From NCBI GenBank assembly GCA_021775385.1, contig JAJFHW010000278.1, forward strand, positions 1-8,702: a stretch of DNA of 8,702 nucleotides, read 5' to 3'. Below are positions 1-5,723 of the stretch, in pieces. The position numbers and the translations under genes were made by a program. How positions within the stretch are numbered: position 1 is the first letter of the stretch; every line of letters begins with the position of its first letter. The notes under the pieces were generated by a model that was not told the DNA's origin, searched no databases, and worked only from the letters and a program-made list of their open reading frames with translations. The DNA comes from Hyphomicrobiales bacterium (GTDB taxonomy: Bacteria > Pseudomonadota > Alphaproteobacteria > Rhizobiales > HXMU1428-3).

Positions 1-57
1 TAAATTGAGTTTACAAGGGAACATTCAGTAGAAAATATGAGTTTGTGGAGAGAAGTT

Positions 58-351
58 TTAAAATTTAGTCACAAGGACTACAGCAACTATTTCAGCCATT
101 ATCAAAGCAAAAATTATTCCAAACCCAAGAGCATTTATAGAGCTAAGTTCTTGAGTTTGATTGTCTGCTGTCTGGGAGCTACGATACCAGAGTAACAGAC
201 CAAACACAGAAAGTATTGAAAATGAACTCATGCTGTAGATTAAAACTGCAAGGGGGCCTAGCAATACATTTAACGAAACAGCCGTCGTTAAGCCAAATCC
301 AATAAGCATTTGTAAAATAATGAATAAACTTATATATTTTTTATTTTTCAT
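58..351 (-). CDS. Small three-helix membrane protein, function unknown
   Basis: I do not recognise this family. From the ATG at 349-351 it is 97 residues, beginning MKNKKYISLF, with a short basic N-terminus followed by hydrophobic stretches at about residues 6-27, 29-55 and 74-95. A polar loop (RSSQTADNQTQELSS) separates the second and third. This pattern fits a small inner-membrane protein with about three helices and no obvious catalytic residues. An ATG four codons upstream (361-363) would add MLLD. Neither start has a good Shine-Dalgarno sequence, and I prefer the inner one because its basic N-terminus directly precedes the first helix. It lies downstream of the GGDEF/EAL gene on the same strand, but the 187-base gap contains an inverted repeat and argues against tight coupling. 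The smooth hydrophobic pattern suggests a real gene. Function is open. Confidence 0.6.
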   Translation of the reverse strand: MKNKKYISLFIILQMLIGFGLTTAVSLNVLLGPLAVLIYSMSSFSILSVFGLLLWYRSSQTADNQTQELSSINALGFGIIFALIMAEIVAVVLVTKF

Positions 352-436
352 ATCTAAAAGCATAACAAAAATAACTTTAAAAAGCGTGTGAAGAGTGTAT
401 CAATTTTTATTGAAAATTTTGAAGTTAACTTTAGAT

Positions 437-457
437 TTTAGTTTTTAAAAAACTAAA
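437..457. repeat. AT-rich perfect inverted repeat
   Basis: Arms TTTAGTTTTT and AAAAACTAAA are perfectly complementary around a single central A. It sits 86 bases upstream of the small membrane protein gene and about 80 bases past the stop of the GGDEF/EAL gene. It could be a weak bidirectional terminator or an operator. It is too AT-rich to be a typical intrinsic terminator. Confidence 0.35.
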
Positions 458-482
458 TAGAAACGATCGCCAAAGAAATAAG

Positions 483-517
483 CTAAGGCAAGCTACGCCA
501 CGCGAAGAGCGCCTCTT
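483..517. other. GC-rich island with short hairpin after the GGDEF/EAL gene
   Basis: This is a short GC-rich patch in an otherwise AT-rich spacer. It contains a five-base-pair stem, AAGAG (505-509), loop CGC, CTCTT (513-517). It lies 22 bases beyond the stop codon of the minus-strand GGDEF/EAL gene, where a terminator would be expected, but no clear T-tract follows on either strand. It could be a terminator remnant or a fragment of a dispersed repeat. Confidence 0.25.
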
Positions 518-538
518 TAAGGAAGGTTATATAAAAAA

Positions 539-2080
539 CTATTGGGCCTGCGCAGCAACACCTTGAGGATTTTCATCCTGTTGCTTAGGTTTCAGCTGAA
601 CAACTTTCGGTCGCCCCATGGCAAAGCCTTGCAAATAATCAATGCCTATGTTTCTGAGATAGCAGGCCGTTTCTTCATTATCGACCCATTCAGCAACTGT
701 TTTCATATCAAATGATTTCGCAAGAGCAATCAATGAACCAACAAAAATTTGGTCTTCTTTACATTCCAAAATATCTTTGATGAAATCTCCATCAATTTTC
801 ACAACATCAACATCAAGAACACGTAAGTTTTTATAAGAAGAATATCCAGCCCCAAAATCATCAATAGCAACAGAGCAGCCAAGGTCTCTAAGGCTTGCAA
901 CAAAGCTAGCAGTTTCTTCAAGGTCATTAATCGAAACAGTTTCGGTAATCTCAACCATCAACCGCTCAATAATAGACCTATCACGCCCAGCTTTGGCGCG
1001 CATGACAATCAACCAGTTTGGATCATTTGTCGTCAAACTTGAAACATTCAAGGCAAGGTGAAGAGCTTCATCTTCTCTAAGAAGTTCGATAGCGAGTTCA
1101 AGTGTGCGATAATCAATGAGACGACAGAGACCAAGTTTTTCAGCAATTGGTAAAAATTTACCTGCTGGTATCATTTCACCATCGTTACATTCCATTACCA
1201 AAAGACATTCATGATGCTTAGCTTTGCGCGTGGTGGCATCAACAATCGGTTGTAACGAGAGGTGCATGCGTTTGTCATTTAGAGCCGAAATAATTTCATC
1301 AGCAATTTGTAAGTTCCGTTGGCGATGAGCCTCACGTTCCGAAGAATGTTCATAGACAACATAGGCATTGGTTGATTTGCGTTTTGTATTATCTAGCGCT
1401 TCCAACGAACGTGAAACAGCTTCTTGGGCACTATTCGCATATTGCGGCATCACCACACCGCCAATTGAAATGGTGACAGGTATAATGCCTTTGGATGTAC
1501 GAATGGGTTCATCAGCGATGCTGTTTAATAGGCGAAGAGAAGTGCTGTGCAAGGCATCTGGACCACAGCGCGGTAGAATTAAGCCAAATTTATTCGCTGA
1601 GTAGCGACCAATAACATCATGCTTACGCAAGGCCTTTGCAAGCTGATACGCAACAGCGGCAATAACTTCATCACCAAGCTGGTAGCCAAAGGTATCATTA
1701 ATGATAGAAAGGTTATCGATGGCCGCAATAACAAAGGAACCAAAGAGGTTGTTTTTGCGTGACCAGACAATTTGCTCTTCGAGAGCCTCATGTAATTTAA
1801 TTCTGTTCTTTTGGCCGGTAAGTTCGTCATGTTCACTTAAATATTTTAAACGAACGGTTTCTATACATTCATTCTCATTTTCAAGCATGGTATCAAGCGA
1901 GCCAAGCTGCTCTGCTGTAAGGCTCACACCGTTGAGTGCAGGTGGAGTATCATCCCCAAGAATTCGACTAATTTCTTCAAGGGTTGCCGAATTATCAACG
2001 CTTATATCTTGAGAGCTTTGCTCATCACTAACGTCTGATTTTTTAAAAACAGCCTGATTTTGATTCTCTATATCCGACAC
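539..2080 (-). CDS. GGDEF-EAL protein, probable cyclic-di-GMP phosphodiesterase with degenerate cyclase domain
   Basis: This 513-residue protein has no membrane segment and should be cytosolic. Residues 1-75 are an acidic, polar N-terminus without a recognisable sensor. Residues about 80-245 are a GGDEF domain (HDELTGQKNR at 84-93, FGYQLGDEVI at 131-140). Its signature is SANKF (161-165) instead of GGDEF, so diguanylate cyclase activity is unlikely. Residues about 255-495 are an EAL domain, with ECL (291-293) at the EAL motif. It keeps the residues known to bind metal and substrate in EAL enzymes: E291, N345, E377 and E380 (EITE), D407-D408 in DDFGAGYSS, K428, E464 and Q484. The usual second acidic residue of the AEGVE motif is D467, a conservative change. 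By family knowledge it should hydrolyse cyclic-di-GMP to pGpG, with the GGDEF domain as a possible GTP-sensing module. The start is GTG (2078-2080), with AGGG seven bases upstream. Confidence 0.93.
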   Translation of the reverse strand: MSDIENQNQAVFKKSDVSDEQSSQDISVDNSATLEEISRILGDDTPPALNGVSLTAEQLGSLDTMLENENECIETVRLKYLSEHDELTGQKNRIKLHEALEEQIVWSRKNNLFGSFVIAAIDNLSIINDTFGYQLGDEVIAAVAYQLAKALRKHDVIGRYSANKFGLILPRCGPDALHSTSLRLLNSIADEPIRTSKGIIPVTISIGGVVMPQYANSAQEAVSRSLEALDNTKRKSTNAYVVYEHSSEREAHRQRNLQIADEIISALNDKRMHLSLQPIVDATTRKAKHHECLLVMECNDGEMIPAGKFLPIAEKLGLCRLIDYRTLELAIELLREDEALHLALNVSSLTTNDPNWLIVMRAKAGRDRSIIERLMVEITETVSINDLEETASFVASLRDLGCSVAIDDFGAGYSSYKNLRVLDVDVVKIDGDFIKDILECKEDQIFVGSLIALAKSFDMKTVAEWVDNEETACYLRNIGIDYLQGFAMGRPKVVQLKPKQQDENPQGVAAQAQ

Positions 2081-2114
2081 TAACTTGCCCTAACCCTGAA
2101 CGTATGACCAGCTC

Positions 2115-2193
2115 TCTCATATTGTGAGAAACCCGTGTTTCAGTAACAATCTCATATTAGTGTTGTTTCTTGGTTAATTTTCAGAAGCTTCTG
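2115..2193. promoter_or_regulatory. Inverted repeats in the divergent intergenic region
   Basis: The spacer between the divergent GGDEF/EAL gene and the small basic protein holds three symmetric elements. One is TCTCA-TATTG-TGAGA at 2115-2129. Part of it (TCTCATATT) recurs at 2150-2158. The third is a perfect 12-bp palindrome, CAGAAGCTTCTG, at 2182-2193, with CAGAAG again at 2197-2202. These could be operator sites. No regulator is identified. Confidence 0.3.
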
Positions 2194-2294
2194 GCGCAGA
2201 AGTTGCTTTGTCATTGATATAACTGAAAACAGGACAATTTTTGTTTCTAACAACCTCAAAATATCAAAAAAAGTCCCAAAATGGAACGTGACAC

Positions 2295-2636
2295 TTGAAA
2301 ATTACCGCAAAAAAACAAGTAAACAGTACTATAACTAACCAATCGGTAGATTTAGAGTACTCTCAAACAAGAAAAAATCTAGTAAAAAAACGTGAAAGTA
2401 GTTCATCCCAAATTACTGACAGGCGAAAAGGGGACCGTCGCGGATCTGTTAAGGCTCGGAAAAATATAACTTTTGGTGTAAAAAACGATGTATACAATTT
2501 TGACGTTAACTTAGAAAAAAAATTGTTTAACGCTCCGAAAATTAGTTCAATAGCGACAGCAAAAGCATATCAAAAAACCTCAGAAACCCATGTTAACTGG
2601 CGTTTTCCGGCTCGCTCAATGCTAAAAGAGGTCTGA
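2295..2636 (+). CDS. Small basic hypothetical protein with an RRKGDRRG motif
   Basis: I do not recognise this protein. It would be 113 residues, strongly basic and Lys/Ser/Thr/Asn rich, with no membrane segment or signal peptide. The only notable motif is DRRKGDRRG (about residues 42-50). Arg/Asp clusters of this style occur in various alphaproteobacterial proteins, but they do not define a function. The only available start is TTG at 2295, because an in-frame TGA lies two codons upstream. The candidate Shine-Dalgarno GGA (2283-2285) is weak. A five-codon frame starting at ATG 2281 ends in a TGA overlapping this TTG (TTGA), so start by reinitiation is conceivable. The length of the open frame in AT-rich DNA and its lack of overlap with other genes favour a real gene. 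The poor start leaves doubt. Confidence 0.45.
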   Translation: MKITAKKQVNSTITNQSVDLEYSQTRKNLVKKRESSSSQITDRRKGDRRGSVKARKNITFGVKNDVYNFDVNLEKKLFNAPKISSIATAKAYQKTSETHVNWRFPARSMLKEV

Positions 2637-2724
2637 TGTGATCTGAAATGCCTGAAACTTATGAGGTCGGGTACTAAGAGGTTAGGTATTGTGCGTGTGA
2701 ATTATAAGTGAGAGAGAGAGCCAT

Positions 2725-2753
2725 AAAAAAGGGCACCTAAAAAGATGCCCTTT
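2725..2753 (-). terminator. Intrinsic terminator of the 2784-3230 membrane protein gene
   Basis: On the minus strand the stem AAAGGGCATC pairs with GGTGCCCTTT around a loop of about six bases (one T-G wobble), and the T-tract extends to TTTTTT. It begins 30 bases past the stop of the minus-strand gene. On the plus strand the same hairpin is followed only by TTTG, so it could also weakly stop transcription from the 2295-2636 gene. Confidence 0.85.
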
Positions 2754-2783
2754 GAAAACAAATGATAATGTATCTGCCGTCTA

Positions 2784-3230
2784 TTAATGTGTCGGTAAAC
2801 CGGCGCCAACATTAAGATCTCTACGTGCCGCTCGTATGGTTACAGAGAAACCAGCGATCACATCGATTAAGCAAATAATCATAATGATAAAGAAGACAGA
2901 TGTTGCAGCTTCTTTAACGACCAAGAATTCAATCAAACAAATCACGAAAACCAAAGTTGAAAGCCCATGATCAACCAGGCTGTTTCCACCAGTGCGTGTC
3001 GCTTTCAAAATTTCTAGAAATAATAGACCAAGTGATAAAATCACAAGTAAATTGCCAAGAGTAAAACTCCAAGTCGCGCCAGATAGCATCGGAACTTGAA
3101 ATAAGACTTCATTAAAAACAACTGAAGGATCAAATACACCAGATGCATCAGCTTTATCAGGGCCAAAAATAAATACGATGATATTATAAACAATCACCGA
3201 AACTAATAACCAAGGTAAACTCAAAATCAT
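2784..3230 (-). CDS. Four-helix membrane protein, paralog of the 3434-3850 gene
   Basis: This is a predicted integral membrane protein of 148 residues, with hydrophobic segments at about 2-22, 53-76, 88-106 and 109-132. I do not recognise the family. It is clearly homologous to the next gene upstream. Shared elements in order are an N-terminal LPW..VS.I.YNII, SG.TW.FT.G, LF.EI.K..RT, LVDH.LS, VF.ICLIEF, AATS.FF.IMI, and LIDVIAGFSVT followed by AARRD. It differs by a longer first loop (about residues 23-50) and an extra C-terminal LPTH. The ATG at 3228-3230 is chosen because GAGGAG lies eight bases upstream. The longer frame would begin at a GTG that overlaps this site. An intrinsic terminator follows. 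The 203-base gap to the upstream paralog contains two small inverted repeats (3258-3272 and 3271-3289), so it may have its own promoter or leader. Confidence 0.85.
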   Translation of the reverse strand: MILSLPWLLVSVIVYNIIVFIFGPDKADASGVFDPSVVFNEVLFQVPMLSGATWSFTLGNLLVILSLGLLFLEILKATRTGGNSLVDHGLSTLVFVICLIEFLVVKEAATSVFFIIMIICLIDVIAGFSVTIRAARRDLNVGAGLPTH

Positions 3231-3257
3231 AAGGGCCACTCCTCAAAAAACAACTGA

Positions 3258-3289
3258 TCGCATCAAGTGCGAATTTCTCAAATAAATTC
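3258..3289. promoter_or_regulatory. Inverted repeats in the leader of the 2784-3230 gene
   Basis: Two adjoining symmetric elements lie just upstream of the Shine-Dalgarno sequence of the minus-strand gene. One is TCGCA-TCAAG-TGCGA (3258-3272) and the other is GAATTT-(7)-AAATTC (3271-3289). They share two bases, so as RNA hairpins they would compete slightly. They could act as an operator or a leader structure. Confidence 0.3.
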
Positions 3290-3374
3290 TACAAACACAT
3301 ATAAAGCTAAATAAAAGAAATTAATATGACCATTTAGCAATAAATAAACAAAGAGTTCTCTTATATGCACTTCA

Positions 3375-3388
3375 GCTTGCTCACAAGC
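3375..3388. repeat. Short hairpin between the membrane-protein paralogs
   Basis: GCTTG, loop CTCA, CAAGC form a perfect five-base-pair stem 46 bases past the stop of the 3434-3850 gene. No T-tract follows on the minus strand, so it is not a convincing terminator. The same stem motif in reverse arm order (CAAGC-GGTT-GCTTG) occurs at 3967-3980. Confidence 0.3.
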
Positions 3389-3433
3389 AACTGCGTTAAC
3401 TAAAAATCAACCTCCACATTAATGCGGAATACT

Positions 3434-3850
3434 CTAACCACCAATACCCATATCTCTGCGCGCAGCTGTAAGAGTAACAGAAAATCCTGCGATCACATCA
3501 ATAAGCGCTGTAATCATAATAAAGAAAAACAAAGACGTTGCAGCAAATGGCACCATGATGAATTCAATAAGACAAATAATGAATACGATAATTGAAAGTG
3601 AATGATCAACAAGTGTAATGTCTGATGTGCGAGCAGATTTAATAATTTCAACAAACAAGGCTAAAAAGGCCATTAATAAAACAAGATCACCTATCGTGAA
3701 AGTCCAAGTGCCACCAGAAATAAGGCCAAGAGAGAAAAGCTTCGTGCTAAAAGTCGCAGCATGGTCTCCAGCTTCATCAGCTCCGCCAGTAAATGCAATG
3801 ATATTATATAAAATGAGCGAAACAATCGTCCATGGCAGGTTTAGCAGCAT
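3434..3850 (-). CDS. Four-helix membrane protein, paralog of the 2784-3230 gene
   Basis: The protein is 138 residues with hydrophobic segments at about 2-20, 49-70, 84-101 and 103-127. An acidic loop (GGADEAGDH) follows helix 1, and the protein ends in a short tail after AARRDMG. It shares most of its helices 3 and 4 with the neighbouring gene (ICLIEF, AATS.FF, LIDVIAGFSVT, AARRD), so the pair probably arose by tandem duplication. The conserved polar residues inside or beside helices (E in ICLIEF, D in LIDVIAGF, LVDH) suggest a structural or transport-linked role, but none is diagnostic. The start is ATG 3848-3850, with TTGGAG six bases upstream. A TTG four codons earlier would lie inside that Shine-Dalgarno sequence. 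Upstream is a GATATC inverted repeat and then a gene-free hairpin-rich stretch. Confidence 0.85.
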   Translation of the reverse strand: MLLNLPWTIVSLILYNIIAFTGGADEAGDHAATFSTKLFSLGLISGGTWTFTIGDLVLLMAFLALFVEIIKSARTSDITLVDHSLSIIVFIICLIEFIMVPFAATSLFFFIMITALIDVIAGFSVTLTAARRDMGIGG

Positions 3851-3880
3851 AAATGGCTCCAATTATTATGTGGTGTAGTA

Positions 3881-3897
3881 GATATCCAAAAGATATC
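3881..3897. promoter_or_regulatory. GATATC inverted repeat upstream of the 3434-3850 gene
   Basis: Two copies of the self-complementary hexamer GATATC are separated by CAAAA, giving a 17-base symmetric site 31 bases upstream of the chosen start codon. This is a plausible place for an operator or part of the promoter. I could not assign convincing -35 and -10 boxes. Confidence 0.35.
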
Positions 3898-3948
3898 ATA
3901 AAATTAAAACAAGATCTTAACCATAAACCTGAAGAAAGAAAAGGTAAA

Positions 3949-4208
3949 GATCAGCCCGAATGGAGCCAAGCGGTTGCTTGCAGCGGTTTCTGTTGGGAAA
4001 CTGAAGCCGCATTAAAATAAGGTGGGCAACCGAAGCCCAAGTTAAAACTCATAGCCGTGAGAGAAAACAAAGCGATCTATACGAAGAAGGAGCCTAGTCA
4101 CTTCGGCTAGGTGACCTAGGTGACATGGCAGCGCGAGCTGCCCGGTGCCTAGCACCGCCCCTCGGAGGCCAACTGCGATAGCAGTGGAATAGCCGTGAGA
4201 GAAAACAA
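3949..4208. repeat. Hairpin cluster in a 447-base gene-free stretch, bounded in part by a 20-bp direct repeat
   Basis: The stretch 3851-4297 has no credible coding frame. Within it, 3949-4208 is more GC-rich than its surroundings and packed with short inverted repeats: CAAGC-GGTT-GCTTG (3967-3980), GTTTC...GAAAC inside GCGG...CCGC (3983-4010), TGGGC...GCCCA (4023-4039), CCTAGTCAC...GTGACCTAGG (4093-4120), GGCAGC-GCGA-GCTGCC with a GNRA loop (4127-4142), CGGTGC-CTA-GCACCG directly abutting it (4143-4157), and CCAACTGC-GATA-GCAGTGG (4169-4187, one bulge). The 20-mer atagccgtgagagaaaacaa occurs exactly twice, at 4051-4070 and 4189-4208. The first bases (GATCAGCCCGA, GGAGC, AAGCG) resemble the core of the tandem array at 8474-8702. 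It could be a structured RNA, a palindromic repeat element, or a decayed non-autonomous mobile element. It does not match RNase P RNA, tmRNA, SRP RNA or 6S RNA motifs that I know. Confidence 0.55.
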
Positions 4209-4220
4209 GATTTCAAACAC

Positions 4221-4268
4221 AAAAACGCCGCCCCGTTGCTTATTAAAAGCAATTTTGAGCAGCGTTTT
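4221..4268 (-). terminator. Intrinsic terminator of rpmF
   Basis: On the minus strand AAAACGCTGC pairs with GCGGCGTTTT (one mismatch) and ends in a five-T tract. The loop contains a second perfect stem, TTGCTT/AAGCAA. It begins 30 bases after the rpmF stop codon. The plus-strand copy also ends GCGTTTT, so it may work weakly in both directions. Confidence 0.7.
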
Positions 4269-4297
4269 GTAACTTCAAAAATTTTAAGAACTAGTGT

Positions 4298-4483
4298 CTA
4301 AAATTCTTCTTTAGCTTCAAGAATTTGACGACCACGATACATGCCTGTCTTCAGGTCAATGTGATGTGGACGGCGTAATTCACCAGAATCTTTGTCTTCA
4401 ATGTAAGTTGGGTTCTTCAGCGCATCAGCTGAACGTCGGTGGCCGCGCTTTTGGCGCGAGATCTTACTTTTTGGAACTGCCAT
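4298..4483 (-). CDS. rpmF: 50S ribosomal protein L32
   Basis: Structural protein of the large ribosomal subunit. The 61-residue sequence matches the family from end to end: [18 protein letters not shown] at the N-terminus, then [13 protein letters not shown], and the alphaproteobacterial tail [21 protein letters not shown]. It is the cysteine-free form, without the zinc-binding cysteine pairs present in some L32 proteins. The length is normal. ATG at 4481-4483 is preceded by AGG five bases upstream and GAGG further out. It lies 262 bases downstream of mtgA on the same strand. That gap is long enough for its own promoter, as expected for a highly expressed ribosomal protein, and it holds an inverted repeat (4574-4600). 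A strong terminator follows, so transcription probably stops before the hairpin cluster. Confidence 0.98.
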   Translation of the reverse strand: MAVPKSKISRQKRGHRRSADALKNPTYIEDKDSGELRRPHHIDLKTGMYRGRQILEAKEEF

Positions 4484-4573
4484 AACAGCCTATACCTCAA
4501 ATATTTAATTAAAACAGCAATTTAGCGCTCAAGCTTTGATAAAATCAAATAGTATGAAAACCAAAGATGTCGC

Positions 4574-4600
4574 CGTCTGAGAATAATTAAAAATCAGACG
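4574..4600. promoter_or_regulatory. Inverted repeat upstream of rpmF
   Basis: CGTCTGA (4574-4580) and TCAGACG (4594-4600) are perfect seven-base arms separated by 13 AT-rich bases, 91 bases upstream of the rpmF start. No T-tract follows on the minus strand, so it is not a good mtgA terminator. It could be an operator or leader hairpin. A weak promoter-like pair (TTGATT, 18 bases, TAAATT on the minus strand, about 4515-4544) lies between it and the gene. Confidence 0.3.
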
Positions 4601-4745
4601 AAAGCTGTAAAAATTTCATGCGAAAATCATCCCAAAGCCAAAAGACTGAGGGTTAAGCTGGTTGATATACATGCCTTTTGAGATTTTGGCTAGCTTTTAA
4701 TGCAATAATATAGATCAAAATAGAAAAATCATCGAACTCTGGAGT

Positions 4746-5489
4746 TTACCTAAGGACACATTTGACCCAAGGGCTTGAGTTAATCATTCTTTTTTTAATA
4801 ATTGCAGCAATCTTACGCGTATATGGCCCCGGGCGACCAGCACGACGAACAATAGGGTTGGGTAATGCGGCAGCTAAACGGGCGGCTTGAAGTGATGTTA
4901 TTTGATGAGGTTTCCGTTTAAAATGATGACGCGTCGCAGCTTTAGCGCCATAAACACCCGGCGCCCATTCTACTATATTGAGATAGATCTCCATTTGCCG
5001 CCGTTTAGACCACATCATGTTCATCATGTAGGCCATGGGCAGTTCTAGAGCCTTGCGAATATAAGATCGATCAGCCCACAAAAATAGGTTTTTAGCTGTT
5101 TGCATGGTGATGGTGCTTGCGCCGCGTGGTTTTTTTGCTCCCTCAAGAGCTTCCTGCCAGGCTTTTTCAACTTGTCGCCAGTCGATCCCGTTATGACGGC
5201 AATATTGACCATCTTCAGACATTATCACTGCCCTGACAAGGTGAGGTGATATTTTTTCAATATCGACCCACTCGTGGCGCACCACTCCGCCACTTAACTT
5301 GTAGCGTAACATTTCGGTAGACGTGGGAGGGTTGAAGTAACGAAGAGCAAACACGGTGAGGAGTGAAGCAGTCACAGCCCCAACTATGATCCGAGAAGAA
5401 AAATACCAAAGCAAGCCAAAAAGGGATTTTGGAGAAAAAGGTACCTTTAAGAAGGGAGCCTTTAAAATTTTATAACTCTTGGCAAACAT
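4746..5489 (-). CDS. mtgA: Monofunctional biosynthetic peptidoglycan transglycosylase
   Basis: Glycosyltransferase family 51 enzyme that polymerises lipid II into glycan strands at the periplasmic face of the inner membrane. From the ATG at 5487-5489 it has 247 residues, near the usual size. A basic N-terminus precedes one membrane anchor (about residues 28-50, YFSSRIIVGAVTASLLTVFA). The catalytic domain carries the family motifs in order: SEDGQYCRHNG, with the catalytic Glu at residue 92 (Tyr replaces the usual Phe); GASTITMQ (123-130); RKALE (145-149); and the second glutamate in MEIYLN (from 166). There is no transpeptidase domain, which separates it from bifunctional class A PBPs. A longer frame begins at TTG 5502-5504. 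Neither start has a clear Shine-Dalgarno sequence. Divergent ispA makes the isoprenoid precursor of lipid II's carrier. Confidence 0.95.
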   Translation of the reverse strand: MFAKSYKILKAPFLKVPFSPKSLFGLLWYFSSRIIVGAVTASLLTVFALRYFNPPTSTEMLRYKLSGGVVRHEWVDIEKISPHLVRAVIMSEDGQYCRHNGIDWRQVEKAWQEALEGAKKPRGASTITMQTAKNLFLWADRSYIRKALELPMAYMMNMMWSKRRQMEIYLNIVEWAPGVYGAKAATRHHFKRKPHQITSLQAARLAAALPNPIVRRAGRPGPYTRKIAAIIKKRMINSSPWVKCVLR

Positions 5490-5504
5490 GGATACTACGA
5501 TCAA

Positions 5505-5723
5505 AGTTACGAAAGGGGAGGTTGGTTGACAGCCTTTCTTAAATACTCAATTTAGAAACTATGCAATTCTTAAGAATAAAATAATATATAAAATCACTTG
5601 TCTGACCATAAGGTGATATGGAAAAGGTTAAAACTTAAATTTAAGGCATTCTCTATATTTTAAGCCTAAAAGCCCAAAAAATATATGACAATTGTGATGC
5701 TAAAACTGATGAATGTGTAAAAA
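5505..5723. promoter_or_regulatory. Divergent mtgA-ispA intergenic region with AT-rich palindromes
   Basis: This 219-base spacer should contain the promoters of both genes. It holds two perfect 12-bp palindromes, ATTCTTAAGAAT (5566-5577) and CTTAAATTTAAG (5634-5645). It also has an imperfect inverted repeat, TTTCTTAAAT...ATTTAGAAA (5536-5559). I could not assign convincing promoter boxes, and palindromes of this type are not rare in AT-rich DNA. Confidence 0.35.

Noticed and set aside
37..180. Plus-strand 47-codon frame at the left edge
   Set aside because: It is antisense to the small membrane protein gene, has no good Shine-Dalgarno sequence, and its composition is not protein-like.
1368..2012. 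Plus-strand open frames of 78 and 103 codons and a minus-strand frame of 85 codons inside the GGDEF/EAL gene
   Set aside because: They overlap a gene with clear domain motifs in its own frame and show no family signature of their own, so they are shadow frames.
3618..3878. Plus-strand 86-codon frame antisense to the 3434-3850 membrane protein
   Set aside because: The opposite strand encodes a protein conserved with its neighbour, and the antisense frame has no recognisable feature.
3949..4208. RNase P RNA, tmRNA, 6S RNA or SRP RNA
   Set aside because: I looked for the conserved motifs of each by eye and found none. The stems do not follow the known layouts.
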